Source: Anaerosacchariphilus polymeriproducens
GTDB taxonomy: Bacteria; Bacillota; Clostridia; Lachnospirales; Lachnospiraceae
Assembly: GCF_003363435.1 (NCBI RefSeq)
Contig: NZ_QRCT01000002.1
Span: 1-64,000, forward strand
DNA: 64,000 nt
Reading direction: 5' to 3'
Shown here piece by piece: positions 1-9,716 of the stretch. The position numbers were made by a program, and so were the translations under genes. The notes beneath the pieces are model-generated. The model searched no databases. It worked only from the letters and a program-made list of their open reading frames with translations, and had not been told where the DNA came from. Position 1 is the stretch's first letter; every line of letters begins with the position of its first letter.

Positions 1-1768
1 CCACATGGTCGAGCACCGTCTTGTTGTCCTTGCTCTCCTTCTCCGTCAGAATGGTCTGCTGGTTGCTGTCCTTTTTGATGTTCTTTCCATTGACCATCAC
101 CTCAACGGACTGCAGGCCGGAATCCACATCGGAAATGGAAAGGTTGAAGCTCGCTTCTCCATGATAATAAATATCTCCGGTCCCTACTTCTTTGTAAGCA
201 CCTGTTTTTTTCTTTTCGATCTGGATCGTCGGGCTGGTCTTCTCCACCACGATCTCATCGCCCTTTTCTTTATCGATGTCACTTGGCTTTGTCACAGATG
301 ATTCATTCCCTGCGACGTCCTTTACTTTTGCAGATAGGACTTTCCGATAGACCTCGCCTTCTTTTCCCGCAATGTCAAACGATGCCTTTACGGTTCCGTT
401 CTTTTGTTTCACGAGACTGTCTCCGGTAGCTTCGCCGATTACAGACACGCCGCTTTGTCCTTTGTCATCTCCATAAAGGGTGATGGACTCCATCCCGGAG
501 CTTACCACGTCATCATCATCCTGGTCTTCATCTGTTGCTGTCACCGTCACCTTAACCCCTTCCTTGCAGAAGATACCGCCGGTCAGCCAGCGGATGAACT
601 TGGACGCAAGATTGTCGTGGATGGGGGAGAACTCATACGATAAGACTTCCGGGGTGTGATTGTCGATTTGGATCTTGTAAGGGATTGGAGACTTTGTGAT
701 ACAGCCTATTTTATTCTGAGCCCAAATATAATAGGTCTCATCTACTCCATCATTACTTACTGGTACCTGAAATGTGAACTTACCACTAATAGATTCTTCC
801 AATATTTGTGCTGAATCTATCTGATCTTTCTTTCCATAATATATTTTATTTACGGAATGATTTCCATTAGAATCAATTTTAGGCTCTAAGTTCGCATCGA
901 TAGTAACCGTTACCTTATCCTTACCCCAGCTTATGGTCTGTTCACTTCCTCCATTTGTCCAGCTGCCTCCGGCTGTGTCTGTGATCTTGTTGATAATAGG
1001 AGGAGTTTTATCCACGTTTACCTGTATCATCTGAGGTGTGACCGTCTTATTCCCTGCCTGGTCATAAGCCCAGACATATAAGTCACCATTTACAGTCTCA
1101 TCCAAGACAAAAGAATAACTTCCATCCTCTTCTACAGAGGCAGTATAAACTTTATCGGCTTTTGTCTCAAAAGTATCTTGTTCATATGTTATTGAACGAA
1201 CCCCATACCGTATTTCCTTCAATCCAGACCCAAAATGATCCGATGCCTTTCCACTAATGGTCACATCTTTCCCCGTAGGGTCTGCATCCGCATCACTATG
1301 TATCGACTCTACCGTAGGAGCCTCTTTATCGACTTTCACATCAATGACCTTTAAATCAGATTTATTCTTTTTTCCATCATACGCCCAGATATAATAGGTA
1401 GCTACGGTACTACTGTAGATCGGAATGTGAATCGTTTGATCTTCAGCATTTTCAGCAATAACATGACCACTTTCTTCATAGGTATCATGTTCATAAAAAA
1501 AGCGATACATGTCTTTATTATTCGTGTACTTATACCGATAAGGCGTATCTTGTGAAGACTTCCCGCCTTTTATCTTTCCTGTAATGGTAACATCCTGATT
1601 GCTCCACACGGTATCCGGAGTTTTCGTTAACTCCTCAATCCGAATCTCACCTTTGTCCTCATCCTCTGTCTGATCCGCATAAACTTCAAGCGAATACATG
1701 GGGACACTTTGAAACAGCACCAGTATCGCAACTGCCATTGATAGCAGCCTTTTATATAACTTTCCCAT
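1..1768 (-). CDS. Secreted Ig-like repeat surface protein (C-terminus outside window)
   Basis: The reading frame is open from an ATG at 1768 to the left edge, so at least 589 codons are present and the C-terminus is missing. A ribosome binding site AAGGAGAGAGGAG precedes the ATG. The N-terminus (MGKLYKRLLSMAVAILVLFQ) is a signal peptide. The mature part consists of repeated beta-rich modules with phrases such as YYIWAYDGK, LYVWAYDQAGNK and YYIWAQNK, each following a segment like VTISGKASDHFGSGLKEI. These resemble bacterial Ig-like modules of large cell-wall proteins. The product is probably exported and exposed at the surface. No enzymatic motif is visible. Base composition changes sharply near 660, which suggests a mosaic gene. 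The function is unknown; adhesion is only a guess. Confidence 0.8.
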   Translation of the reverse strand, partial: MGKLYKRLLSMAVAILVLFQSVPMYSLEVYADQTEDEDKGEIRIEELTKTPDTVWSNQDVTITGKIKGGKSSQDTPYRYKYTNNKDMYRFFYEHDTYEESGHVIAENAEDQTIHIPIYSSTVATYYIWAYDGKKNKSDLKVIDVKVDKEAPTVESIHSDADADPTGKDVTISGKASDHFGSGLKEIRYGVRSITYEQDTFETKADKVYTASVEEDGSYSFVLDETVNGDLYVWAYDQAGNKTVTPQMIQVNVDKTPPIINKITDTAGGSWTNGGSEQTISWGKDKVTVTIDANLEPKIDSNGNHSVNKIYYGKKDQIDSAQILEESISGKFTFQVPVSNDGVDETYYIWAQNKIGCITKSPIPYKIQIDNHTPEVLSYEFSPIHDNLASKFIRWLTGGIFCKEGVKVTVTATDEDQDDDDVVSSGMESITLYGDDKGQSGVSVIGEATGDSLVKQKNGTVKASFDIAGKEGEVYRKVLSAKVKDVAGNESSVTKPSDIDKEKGDEIVVEKTSPTIQIEKKKTGAYKEVGTGDIYYHGEASFNLSISDVDSGLQSVEVMVNGKNIKKDSNQQTILTEKESKDNKTVLDHV

Positions 1769-1837
1769 AATGACTCCTCTCTCCTTAGTAGATATTGTTC
1801 TTTAAATAGTGCATTTGAAACTAAATATTGTGCAAAC

Positions 1838-2001
1838 CCTTCCGTAACTATTCCCATGAAATGATTTGTGTAAACTCTTATGCCATGGATAGGAGACTTA
1901 AAACGAATAGAAGGCTCTCCTGCGATTCGTTTTACTTAAGGTGCATTGGAAGATCCGGCATAACCGTTGGAACAAACCATTCTATGGGAATATCCCAACG
2001 C
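1838..2001. repeat. 164-bp foldback repeat, copy 1
   Basis: This intergenic block is about 88% identical by hand alignment to 4496-4659 over their central 146 bases. It starts with CCTTCCGT and ends with CAACGC, and its core is bounded by CTATTCCCAT and ATGGGAATAT, a 9/10 inverted repeat. Nested inside are TTATGCC/GGCATAA and AAACGAAT/ATTCGTTT, so the whole unit can fold as one long imperfect hairpin. It lies between two minus-strand surface genes, 6 bp beyond the stop codon of the upstream gene. It could be a MITE-like element or an RNA-level terminator or processing signal. No clear target-site duplication is seen. Confidence 0.8.
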
Positions 2002-2007
2002 TTACAA

Positions 2008-4110
2008 CTATTTCACCTGCTTCACCCTGCTATAAGCACCATAGACTTTTTTACCTGCAGAATCTTTCTGATACGCTCTTACACGGATATAATAGGTACT
2101 TCCCTTTTCACATCCCTTTAAGGTTTTCGTGAACTTTCTAGTGGAAACATTCTTAACCTGTTCGGTAAATGTCGCATTGGTCGCATATGAAATCTGAAAT
2201 CCATCAGTGTTCTTTTGTTTCTTTAAAGTCACTTCAATTTTGTCTCCTGTGACTTTTACAACTTTTGTCACCTTCGAAGCAGCCGGCTTCTTGACCTTCC
2301 TCCACTTCGCATATAACGTATAATTCTTTTTACTTCTTTTAGAAATAGCAGTTATCTTCTTGGTCATCCGTCTATTCGTATACCATCCTTTGAACAGGTA
2401 ACCTCTACGAATTGGATCCTTTAACGTAATCTTTTTCTTATAATAAGTAGATGGATTTGATTTCCGATTCCTTCCTCCATTTAATTTGTAATCAATCTTA
2501 TAACCTACTGTTATCCTACAAGTCGCTCTCTTCCTGCTTCCATCTTTGGACATAACGGTTATCGTAGTCGTCCCATATCGTTTCCCTGTAATCACACCAC
2601 TTTGACTGACCGTTGCCACTCTTTGATTGGAACTTTTATAAGTCACTCCTTTATTATCCGCATTACTTGGTCGGATGGAAGTCCGTAACCTGATATTCTT
2701 TCCTTTTCCAATCGTGGCTTTTGTTTTATTCAGTTTGATTTTGAATACCTTGACCGTATCCCTTACTTTGGCCGCCACAACAACGTCATAGTCTGGCATG
2801 GGAAACGCTTTTTTATTTAAATCAATCGAAATCTTCTTACTTGGAGCCTTCGCTTTATAATAATAAAGCGCTGACAGCTTTTTCCCTTTGGCACAACGAA
2901 CACTTACCTTGACTGTTTCTCCTTTAATTCCTGTAACGGAATTGGCTGGACCACTTCCATACTTCGGTGTCAGATTCGTCAGCTTGATCGCTGCCTTCTT
3001 TTGACTGGTACTTACCAATGCTTTCCATTTGGGTAAAATGTAAATGGCATCCGCTTTACTATATCCAGATATAGATTCATTTCCTACTATGGATAAGCTG
3101 TTCACTCGAGTTAAACTATTTAAATCCTGTCCTTCAAAGTAGGCCATCTGCCGACCCGGATTAAGATCTCCAAAGTATACAAACTGATTTTGAGCATTCT
3201 TTCTTGAACTAAAGGCATTAGATGCGTTTGCATAGGCTTTTACCTCTCCCCCATTAAAATGAATCTGCCCATAAAAAGAATAAAGACTATCCTTGCTCTT
3301 ATCTGTACTTATCGCTGTCACATGACTTCCCTCGTTAAAATAAAGATCACCCTTATAAGCCTCAATGGCTCGCATAAAAGCATTTACTGTTAATGTTCCA
3401 CCATTAGCTTCAAATCGGGAATTCTCCCCCCCCAAGTAAACACCAGCACTAAATGGTCCTTTTCCTGTTATAGTCACGTTTCCGCCATTTTGAATAAACT
3501 GATTTACAATGACAGCATTAAAATTATTTGCCACTATATTTAGTGTTCCACTATTTATATAGGCCTTTCCATTTGACCAAAGACCTCCTCCTCCACAATT
3601 TATGGTAACATTTGCATTAAATACAAATTTAGCGCCTTTATCATTTGTATTATAATTACTTTCAAACACAATCCCATCACACAAAGAGTTTACCGTTAAC
3701 TTACCAGCGCCTTTTACTGATAATGTATAAATACCAGCTGATTTATAACGAATGCCATAACCTGTTGTATTGGTATTGTTCGTTACCACGTTATTACCAA
3801 CTAGTTCAATATCAAAATTACCAGGTGCATATTTATAAGCAATCTCCTTCCCCTTATAATTATTTAACGTCAACGTTGCATTCTTTATCCCATTTGCCGG
3901 AGCAAAACTCCAAGTTCCACCGGAACTTCCTTTCCCATTGGAAGAAACGTACGGATTTACACTACCTCCATCAATAGACAAAGTAGCTGCCTCTGCAAAG
4001 ACTGTCTTTTTCATTCCAAGCAGCATCAAAATCGCAACTGCCAACATCAGTAAATTTCGTATGTATTTCACTTGTCTTTTTCTTTCCATAATTACACTTT
4101 CTTTCTGCAT
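2008..4110 (-). CDS. Secreted beta-helix/Big_2/InlB-repeat surface protein
   Basis: A 700-residue protein with a signal peptide (LLMLAVAILMLLGM, then VFAEA). Residues about 40-350 are rich in Gly/Asn rungs such as GAGKLTVNSLCDGI and look like a parallel beta-helix, as in carbohydrate-binding-domain proteins of clostridia. Residues about 460-535 form a Big_2 Ig-like domain (VATVSQSGVITGKRYGTTTI). Next comes an InlB B-repeat/Flg_new domain (LNGG...GYLFKGWYT...YTLYAKW). The C-terminus is fibronectin-III-like (GSTYYIRVRAYQ). No LPXTG anchor is visible. An RBS AAAGGAGAGG precedes the ATG at 4110; a second Met, at codon 8, is possible. It is flanked on both sides by the 164-bp repeat and is probably surface-associated. 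Ligand unknown. Confidence 0.8.
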   Translation of the reverse strand: MQKESVIMERKRQVKYIRNLLMLAVAILMLLGMKKTVFAEAATLSIDGGSVNPYVSSNGKGSSGGTWSFAPANGIKNATLTLNNYKGKEIAYKYAPGNFDIELVGNNVVTNNTNTTGYGIRYKSAGIYTLSVKGAGKLTVNSLCDGIVFESNYNTNDKGAKFVFNANVTINCGGGGLWSNGKAYINSGTLNIVANNFNAVIVNQFIQNGGNVTITGKGPFSAGVYLGGENSRFEANGGTLTVNAFMRAIEAYKGDLYFNEGSHVTAISTDKSKDSLYSFYGQIHFNGGEVKAYANASNAFSSRKNAQNQFVYFGDLNPGRQMAYFEGQDLNSLTRVNSLSIVGNESISGYSKADAIYILPKWKALVSTSQKKAAIKLTNLTPKYGSGPANSVTGIKGETVKVSVRCAKGKKLSALYYYKAKAPSKKISIDLNKKAFPMPDYDVVVAAKVRDTVKVFKIKLNKTKATIGKGKNIRLRTSIRPSNADNKGVTYKSSNQRVATVSQSGVITGKRYGTTTITVMSKDGSRKRATCRITVGYKIDYKLNGGRNRKSNPSTYYKKKITLKDPIRRGYLFKGWYTNRRMTKKITAISKRSKKNYTLYAKWRKVKKPAASKVTKVVKVTGDKIEVTLKKQKNTDGFQISYATNATFTEQVKNVSTRKFTKTLKGCEKGSTYYIRVRAYQKDSAGKKVYGAYSRVKQVK

Positions 4111-4299
4111 TCCTATTGATCCTCTCCTTTAAACCACTTCTTTCAAAAAATTAATTTACAAACTGAAATTTTCTCATAAAAAATGCATCCCTGTTAGGAA
4201 CAGTTATGCAAGGTTTTCATCATCATTTATTTAAGCATTAAATTACTCGGAAGTTTCATTTAATCTGACTCTCCCCTTGTCCCTCATTCCCTCGTCTAT

Positions 4300-4328
4300 A
4301 TTATAACAAACTTGTTAGACACTTCCAA
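4300..4328 (-). promoter_or_regulatory. Promoter of the 2008-4110 surface gene
   Basis: On the minus strand TTGGAA (4323-4328) and TATAAT (4300-4305) are separated by 17 bp. An extended -10 TGT lies directly upstream of TATAAT. The predicted start is near 4293, giving a leader of about 180 nt. The leader contains a small hairpin (CTGTT-CCT-AACAG) that I could not assign to any riboswitch class. Confidence 0.6.
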
Positions 4329-4495
4329 GTCAAAATATTCCATGTAAACATTTAAATTTTCTAGTAAACTAGCGATTTCTTTTTGAATTTACGCAATTTT
4401 TGGAATATTAGAAAATTCTGCATACAAAAACATCATTAATATTTTTATTCTTATTTAATTAATTAAACAACATTCGTTTAAAACTGAAGCCGTAA

Positions 4496-4659
4496 CCTTC
4501 CGTCAATATTCCCATGAAATGATTTGTGCAAACTCTTATGCCATGGAAATGAGACTTAAACGAATAGAAGGCTTTCCTGATATTCGTTTTGCTTAAGGCT
4601 CATTGTAATGTCCGGCATAACCGTTGAAACAAAACATTTTATGGGAATATGTTCAACGC
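4496..4659. repeat. 164-bp foldback repeat, copy 2
   Basis: Second copy of the element at 1838-2001. Here the terminal inverted repeats are perfect: ATATTCCCAT (4506-4515) and ATGGGAATAT (4641-4650). A second paired layer, AAATGATTTGT against ACAAAACATTT, supports folding of the whole unit. It lies between the lipase-like gene and the surface gene. The rest of the 4111-4725 gap holds the surface-gene promoter and AT-rich sequence with no further gene that I can see. Confidence 0.8.
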
Positions 4660-4725
4660 CCCTTTTGTTTTTTCTCTCGCAATCCTCAAAGCAACCTCTA
4701 TCTATTTGCAGAATCCTTAGCATTC

Positions 4726-6222
4726 TTAATTTTCTTTCAGAATACTTTTATTCCCAAATATCACTTCCGGAAATTTCTGATTCGGTCCCTCAAGCAGTTT
4801 TCCATCAATATTCTTCAAATGTTTATTAAAAAAATCCAGAACATATTGATTAACAATATACGATGCTCTCTCCCCATCAATATTACCAGTCATCCCCGTA
4901 AATCTTATAAGAGGGGAAACCAACTGTAGATCGGTAAAATTATAATGCTTTGTATTCTTTATGTATAAAACATTCCCACCATTTTTAGCAGTTGCTTTAT
5001 ACGGTAGTAACATTTCATCTTTAGCTTTCTCATATTGTTCTCTTGTAAAACCCATTTTTTTCAAATCTTCAGTAGTATAGGAACGTTCTAAAACTGTTTT
5101 GCAAAATTGAAAATGCTCATCTGAAAAAACAAACATAAATGGCTTATTCATAGATTTATTATCTGGCTTATATTGTGTACAGCTATAAAGTGAACCATCT
5201 AAATCTATTCCCGCTTTAAATCTGCTGTCGTTGTAACATAAATCGAATGCTGCGGCACCTCCAAAGGAGTGTCCAAATATTCCTATATTATTGATATCAA
5301 CTTTTCCATTAAAAAAACTTTCCGTATCCGAATTTGCCTTAATAAACCGATCTACTATAAATTTTATGTCTTTTACCCACATCTTTTCAACACCAATACG
5401 GTATTCTAAAGAAGTATTCAGCTTATCCTCTGAAATCATAAAGTTAGTTGATTTTCCATTAGGAAATAACGTTTTTATTGAACTATAGGTATGATCAATA
5501 GATACAACGATATATCCATGACTTGCAAGGTTTTCTGCTTGAGTTATATGTAGCAACCTACTTGTCCCCAAACCATGGTTAAGAATAATCAGAGGGTAAG
5601 AATTACAAGAATTAGATATTTCAGCGTCATCAAAGGAATTACTTTTAGTGTATTTTAAATAATCAAGCAAGAATTCAGGAATGTTGTATTCTTTTGCAAT
5701 CTCCTTAAGAAATATTTTACTGTTTGGTATTATGTTTGACCGCTTTTTATCTTTGATGTTTTGAGCAGGATACCAAACCTGAATCATTATTTCCCTCTCG
5801 TTATTTTCATCTTCAATAAAATTCTTATCACTATTCTCATTAATATAATGGTATATTTTTGTGCCAGTTTGATATGTTCCTGTAGGTTCAGGCATTTTAA
5901 AAACAGGCAGGATAATAGATAAACCTGCTGAGATAAGAATCAACAATACTAGAAAAATATTTATGACGTAAGTTAACTTCTTAGGTATTTTTATGCTATC
6001 AGATTTTTTTAAATATCGATAAGAAGAAACTATCAAAAATATTACAGTGACAAGATAGGGGAACAACATCTGCCATCTGTAACCTTCCACTATAAAATGA
6101 ATAATCAATATTACTGTACTTACCCCACTAACAAATAATATTTTGTGGCATTCTTTCTTCTTAAATAAAAGATACATTAAAAACAGTTCTGACAAAATCA
6201 ATAATAATTCAAATATCCTCAT
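4726..6222 (-). CDS. Membrane-anchored alpha/beta hydrolase, PAF-acetylhydrolase/lipase-like
   Basis: 498 residues. The first 120 or so carry about four hydrophobic segments (MRIFELLLILSELFLMYLLF and others). The remainder is an alpha/beta hydrolase. The nucleophile elbow is GHSFGGAAAF, the oxyanion strand is LIILNHGLGTS, an acid residue is plausible in AGIDLDGS, and the catalytic His is likely in TKHYNFTDL. This arrangement resembles bacterial proteins annotated as platelet-activating factor acetylhydrolase or dienelactone-hydrolase-like lipases. It would act at the membrane on lipid or ester substrates. RBS AAAGGAGG lies 8 bp before the ATG. Substrate unknown. Confidence 0.75.
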   Translation of the reverse strand: MRIFELLLILSELFLMYLLFKKKECHKILFVSGVSTVILIIHFIVEGYRWQMLFPYLVTVIFLIVSSYRYLKKSDSIKIPKKLTYVINIFLVLLILISAGLSIILPVFKMPEPTGTYQTGTKIYHYINENSDKNFIEDENNEREIMIQVWYPAQNIKDKKRSNIIPNSKIFLKEIAKEYNIPEFLLDYLKYTKSNSFDDAEISNSCNSYPLIILNHGLGTSRLLHITQAENLASHGYIVVSIDHTYSSIKTLFPNGKSTNFMISEDKLNTSLEYRIGVEKMWVKDIKFIVDRFIKANSDTESFFNGKVDINNIGIFGHSFGGAAAFDLCYNDSRFKAGIDLDGSLYSCTQYKPDNKSMNKPFMFVFSDEHFQFCKTVLERSYTTEDLKKMGFTREQYEKAKDEMLLPYKATAKNGGNVLYIKNTKHYNFTDLQLVSPLIRFTGMTGNIDGERASYIVNQYVLDFFNKHLKNIDGKLLEGPNQKFPEVIFGNKSILKEN

Positions 6223-6274
6223 CTCGTATTCCTCCTTTAATTTTCTCTTATGTATTTATTTGTACAGGAATAAT

Positions 6275-6326
6275 AAAAAGAGAAACATAACATTAGACTA
6301 TCTCCTATTGCCATGTTTCTCTTTTT
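6275..6326 (-). terminator. Terminator after the LTA-synthase-like gene
   Basis: A perfect 14-bp inverted repeat, AAAAAGAGAAACAT and ATGTTTCTCTTTTT, separated by 24 bases. The U-rich end serves the minus-strand gene ending at 6380. Its symmetry would allow it to work in both directions. Confidence 0.75.
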
Positions 6327-6379
6327 CTATAGAACATTATAATTTTCACTAATTAGAAAATTTTTACAAACCTTCAAGA

Positions 6380-8356
6380 TTATGGGCTGGGTTTATTAAA
6401 TTCAACTGTACTAAATACTTTGTCGTCATTAACTTGACTTACAGCAATAGTACTATCTTCTAATTCCCAATCTGTACCTTCAACAGCTAAAGTATTATTA
6501 TCAACAAACTCTGTATCTTGTTTTTTATCGTTAATATATACAACACTGGATTCTGTGAAATTCTTTCCTTTTACATATAACTTATCTTGTTTTACTTGCA
6601 CATCGTCAATTTTTATATCTTTAACACCCATTTTCAAATCCGTTTTATCAAATGGAGATTCTCCTCCATATGCAAATTTATCCCCATAAAGTATATCGTA
6701 TTCAAGAACTTCTAAGCCTTCCTGATAATCTGCATTTTGAGCACAACGTTGATGATATTTCGTTAGAGTACCTTCATGATATCCAATTAAATCTTGAACA
6801 TAGGCACTTAACTGATATGCTTCTAGATCACGGTCTTTTTTTCCTAATGAAAAATTATCCCATATCACATATTCTGTTTGGAATAGATTGCCTTGTTTAA
6901 TATCTTCTTGTTTCATACCTATGTTAGGTAAATGATCACCATATAGAACCAAAACTGTATCTTCATCGACTTTCTCTAACGCTTTAATTAACTTTCCAAC
7001 AAACTGATCTACTTCGTATACTTGATTGATGTAATACTCATATTGATTCTTCTTATCTCCTTCTAGACCTTCAATTGATATTTTCTGTTTTTCATCAATT
7101 TTTTCTGAAGGGTATTGTCCATGTGATTGTACCGCTATCGTATAAACAAAGTCTTGACCTTTTGTTGATTTTAATGCATCTAAGATTTGATTTTTTAATA
7201 CCTTATCTTTAGCCCACCCTATAGGGTTCTTTTCAACATTCTGCATATATTCTACTGATGTAAATGAATCAAATCCAAGATTGGAGAATACTGTATTTCT
7301 TCCATAAAAATTTGCATCATTATTATGAATTGCATGTGTACCATATCCTATATTTTTTAAATTGTAACTTAATGATTCACAAGTTTTTTGTCTTAATACC
7401 GTTTTATACGGATATTCTCCTGTACCAAAATAGTCTAAATTCATACCTGTTAAAACTTCAAATTCAGTATTAGCTGTACCGGCTCCAACAACCGGCACGG
7501 TCAAGAACCCACTTGTATAATTTTTTTTCAAATTTTCAAATATTGAGACCGGATTTTTGGAACATTTTACTTCACTTAAATAATTAACATCAAAAAATGA
7601 TTCTAACTGTACCATTATTATGTTGGGTTTTTTACTAAAATCTGATTTCTTCTTATTTGAACTTTCAAGAAGTTCATCTACTTTGTCTTCGGAATAAATT
7701 CCTGGTTTTGCAATTCCATTATCAATTAACGTAGAGGAAAAACAATATACAAAGCCATTTGTTTCGTAAAAGTCAGCTATATTTTCATTATTAGAGGAAA
7801 TCGCCTGTGCCTGTACTCCGATATCCGTTACAAGAAAAGTAAGCCCTCCCCACGCAACAATATATAAAGCTACCTTTATGTATTGGATTCTTTCTTTCAC
7901 CTTTGGAGTTCTTATCCACAATAAAATGATTCCCGCTAAAAACAAAATTCCTCCTATTGCGATCAGAACAACTGACCAACTATCACAATATTTATCAATA
8001 ACGCTCAAAGCATCATCAAACAAGCGGAAATCTACAACTGAAAACGGAGTAATTCTGTACGTCAAAAGCACACAGTTCGTGATTCCAAATGCCAGCCATA
8101 TACAAGAAATAAAAGCCATCACAAATATTCTTTTTTGAAATAGTAATGCTACTAACAAAGTCAGCATAATGATTAATACATTACATATAAATGTAAATGG
8201 CTGCCCAATAACAAATTTTGTTGCATTTAATATTGAATGCCTGCTTAAAATTTCAATGATATAATCCAATACAAGTGCAACCATACCGCACTTTGCAAAA
8301 GAATTAGTAAAAACCCTTTTTATTATTTTTTTAAATTTATCCTTCACTTCTCTCAC
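6380..8356 (-). CDS. LTA synthase family phosphoglycerol transferase
   Basis: 658 residues. About five transmembrane segments lie in residues 20-190, followed by an extracellular sulfatase/alkaline-phosphatase-fold domain. Diagnostic motifs are NIIMVQLESFFD (metal site), TANTEFEVLTGM with the catalytic Thr, HAIHNNDANFYGRN and VLYGDHLPNI (metal ligands). Family members move glycerol phosphate from phosphatidylglycerol to lipoteichoic acid or glycans. The C-terminal 80 residues (KLYVKGKNFTESSVVYINDK) form an added IPT/TIG-like beta domain, not usual for LtaS. The start is GTG at 8356, with AAAAGG just upstream. The exact acceptor cannot be told from sequence. Confidence 0.88.
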   Translation of the reverse strand: MREVKDKFKKIIKRVFTNSFAKCGMVALVLDYIIEILSRHSILNATKFVIGQPFTFICNVLIIMLTLLVALLFQKRIFVMAFISCIWLAFGITNCVLLTYRITPFSVVDFRLFDDALSVIDKYCDSWSVVLIAIGGILFLAGIILLWIRTPKVKERIQYIKVALYIVAWGGLTFLVTDIGVQAQAISSNNENIADFYETNGFVYCFSSTLIDNGIAKPGIYSEDKVDELLESSNKKKSDFSKKPNIIMVQLESFFDVNYLSEVKCSKNPVSIFENLKKNYTSGFLTVPVVGAGTANTEFEVLTGMNLDYFGTGEYPYKTVLRQKTCESLSYNLKNIGYGTHAIHNNDANFYGRNTVFSNLGFDSFTSVEYMQNVEKNPIGWAKDKVLKNQILDALKSTKGQDFVYTIAVQSHGQYPSEKIDEKQKISIEGLEGDKKNQYEYYINQVYEVDQFVGKLIKALEKVDEDTVLVLYGDHLPNIGMKQEDIKQGNLFQTEYVIWDNFSLGKKDRDLEAYQLSAYVQDLIGYHEGTLTKYHQRCAQNADYQEGLEVLEYDILYGDKFAYGGESPFDKTDLKMGVKDIKIDDVQVKQDKLYVKGKNFTESSVVYINDKKQDTEFVDNNTLAVEGTDWELEDSTIAVSQVNDDKVFSTVEFNKPSP

Positions 8357-8508
8357 TTACCTTTTCTCCCGCATTTAAATTACGAGTATATTGAAATTTT
8401 TACTTCCTAAATGAATATATCAAAAAAATTGCATTTCGTATATGGGTAATTGGTACAAATTTCATTAACATTTTCTTAATATTTTTTTACATAATTTAAA
8501 CTTACTTT

Positions 8509-9456
8509 TTACATCATTATCTTTTTTTCTTTTTTAGAATAAAAATATACAGTATTTGAAAGAATTTCTTCTTTTTGCACTTGTGTCTGATTTACTTCTT
8601 GTACCATCTCTATCAGCTCACTCTTTGTATAATCATTATTATACGGTACGAATATCACTTCATGTACACTGCTTGGCAATATATAAAAATCCTTCTGAAT
8701 CTTATTTGAAAATTCTTCTAATACTTTTTTATATAGAAGGCAAGATGCACCATTTATTTTAGCTTTATTTGATAATACATACATTGGAATCGTATTTTTA
8801 CATCCTTCATTCATGGCTGTATCCATCACAGCATTAAATAAAGACTGTAAATCTTCTTTGTCATTTTCTCTAGATAAATTTTCAAAAAGAATCTCTTTCA
8901 TTATTTCATCCATATCACGTAATTGGTATCCTAAAATACGTGGTGTATTCTGTTTGGATATCAAATATAATTCATTTAAATCAGTATTCCACATATTCAT
9001 ATGCTTATTATGAATTAATATTGTTGCATTACCTGTATCATTACAAGAGACCAAACAATAAAATACAATCGCCAAATCTAAATATTGAATATGAGGTATT
9101 TCTTGCAATAATTTATAGTTCATTTTGTAATTTATTAATTTAAAAACAATTCTTTCTTTTATTAAATCAAATTCCGTAAAGAAATTAATATCAATCGGAT
9201 TTTCTATTTTATTCTCCTCATATATTTTAATTATTTCACTCTCAATTGATTCCAATTTTCTTCCTTTTTTTAATTCTTCAAAATAATCATTAATATAAAT
9301 AGTCGGTGATATATTCATATTTTTTTCTACAATAGAAAGACCATCCAATTCAACAGAATTATTCTTTATTACTGAATGTAAATTGATACTAACGTCTTCC
9401 CCTAGTTTTTCTTTTAAATCTTCTATTAAATTTTGTATAAATTCTTTATACTCCAT
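8509..9456 (-). CDS. DUF5688 family protein
   Basis: 315 residues. Similarity to DUF5688 proteins, common in Lachnospiraceae, is seen in the N-terminal block (SVELDGLSIVEK, ISPTIYINDYFEELKKG) and in the C-terminal blocks MYVLSNKAKINGASCLLY and FYILPSSVHEVIFVP. No signal peptide or membrane segment is seen, so it is probably cytoplasmic. I chose the second Met (9456): the first ATG abuts the AAAGGAG, while the second has 6 nt spacing. It stands alone between AT-rich gaps. Function unknown. Confidence 0.75.
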   Translation of the reverse strand: MEYKEFIQNLIEDLKEKLGEDVSINLHSVIKNNSVELDGLSIVEKNMNISPTIYINDYFEELKKGRKLESIESEIIKIYEENKIENPIDINFFTEFDLIKERIVFKLINYKMNYKLLQEIPHIQYLDLAIVFYCLVSCNDTGNATILIHNKHMNMWNTDLNELYLISKQNTPRILGYQLRDMDEIMKEILFENLSRENDKEDLQSLFNAVMDTAMNEGCKNTIPMYVLSNKAKINGASCLLYKKVLEEFSNKIQKDFYILPSSVHEVIFVPYNNDYTKSELIEMVQEVNQTQVQKEEILSNTVYFYSKKEKKIMM

Positions 9457-9614
9457 GTACATCTCCTTTTCTAATAGTAATTATTACTTACTCAAATATA
9501 TAAATATTAAATTACATAAAGACTCTCAAAGGCATCCCCCCTTATAACTAACAAATTTCATTTTAAATAAATTGGGAAAAATCGCACGAATGTGCTTGAA
9601 TAAAAGAAAATGTC

Positions 9615-9642
9615 ATTTGGAACCCTAAAACGGATTCCAAAT
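9615..9642 (-). terminator. Possible terminator after aroK
   Basis: An 8-bp stem, ATTTGGAA/TTCCAAAT, with a 12-nt loop. On the minus strand it is followed by a T-rich stretch (GACATTTTCTTTTATT). It lies 75 bp downstream of aroK. The rest of the 9457-9716 gap is AT-rich with nothing else recognisable. Confidence 0.4.
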
Positions 9643-9716
9643 ATATACATTACTTGAGTAATAATAGCATACAAATAAACAAAATTCAACCTCATAAAAT
9701 TAAACTTAAGAATTTA

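Noticed and set aside
1627-1857. Small frame overlapping the start of the left-edge surface gene
   Set aside because: It is in a different frame from a clear signal peptide and repeat protein and shows no family resemblance.
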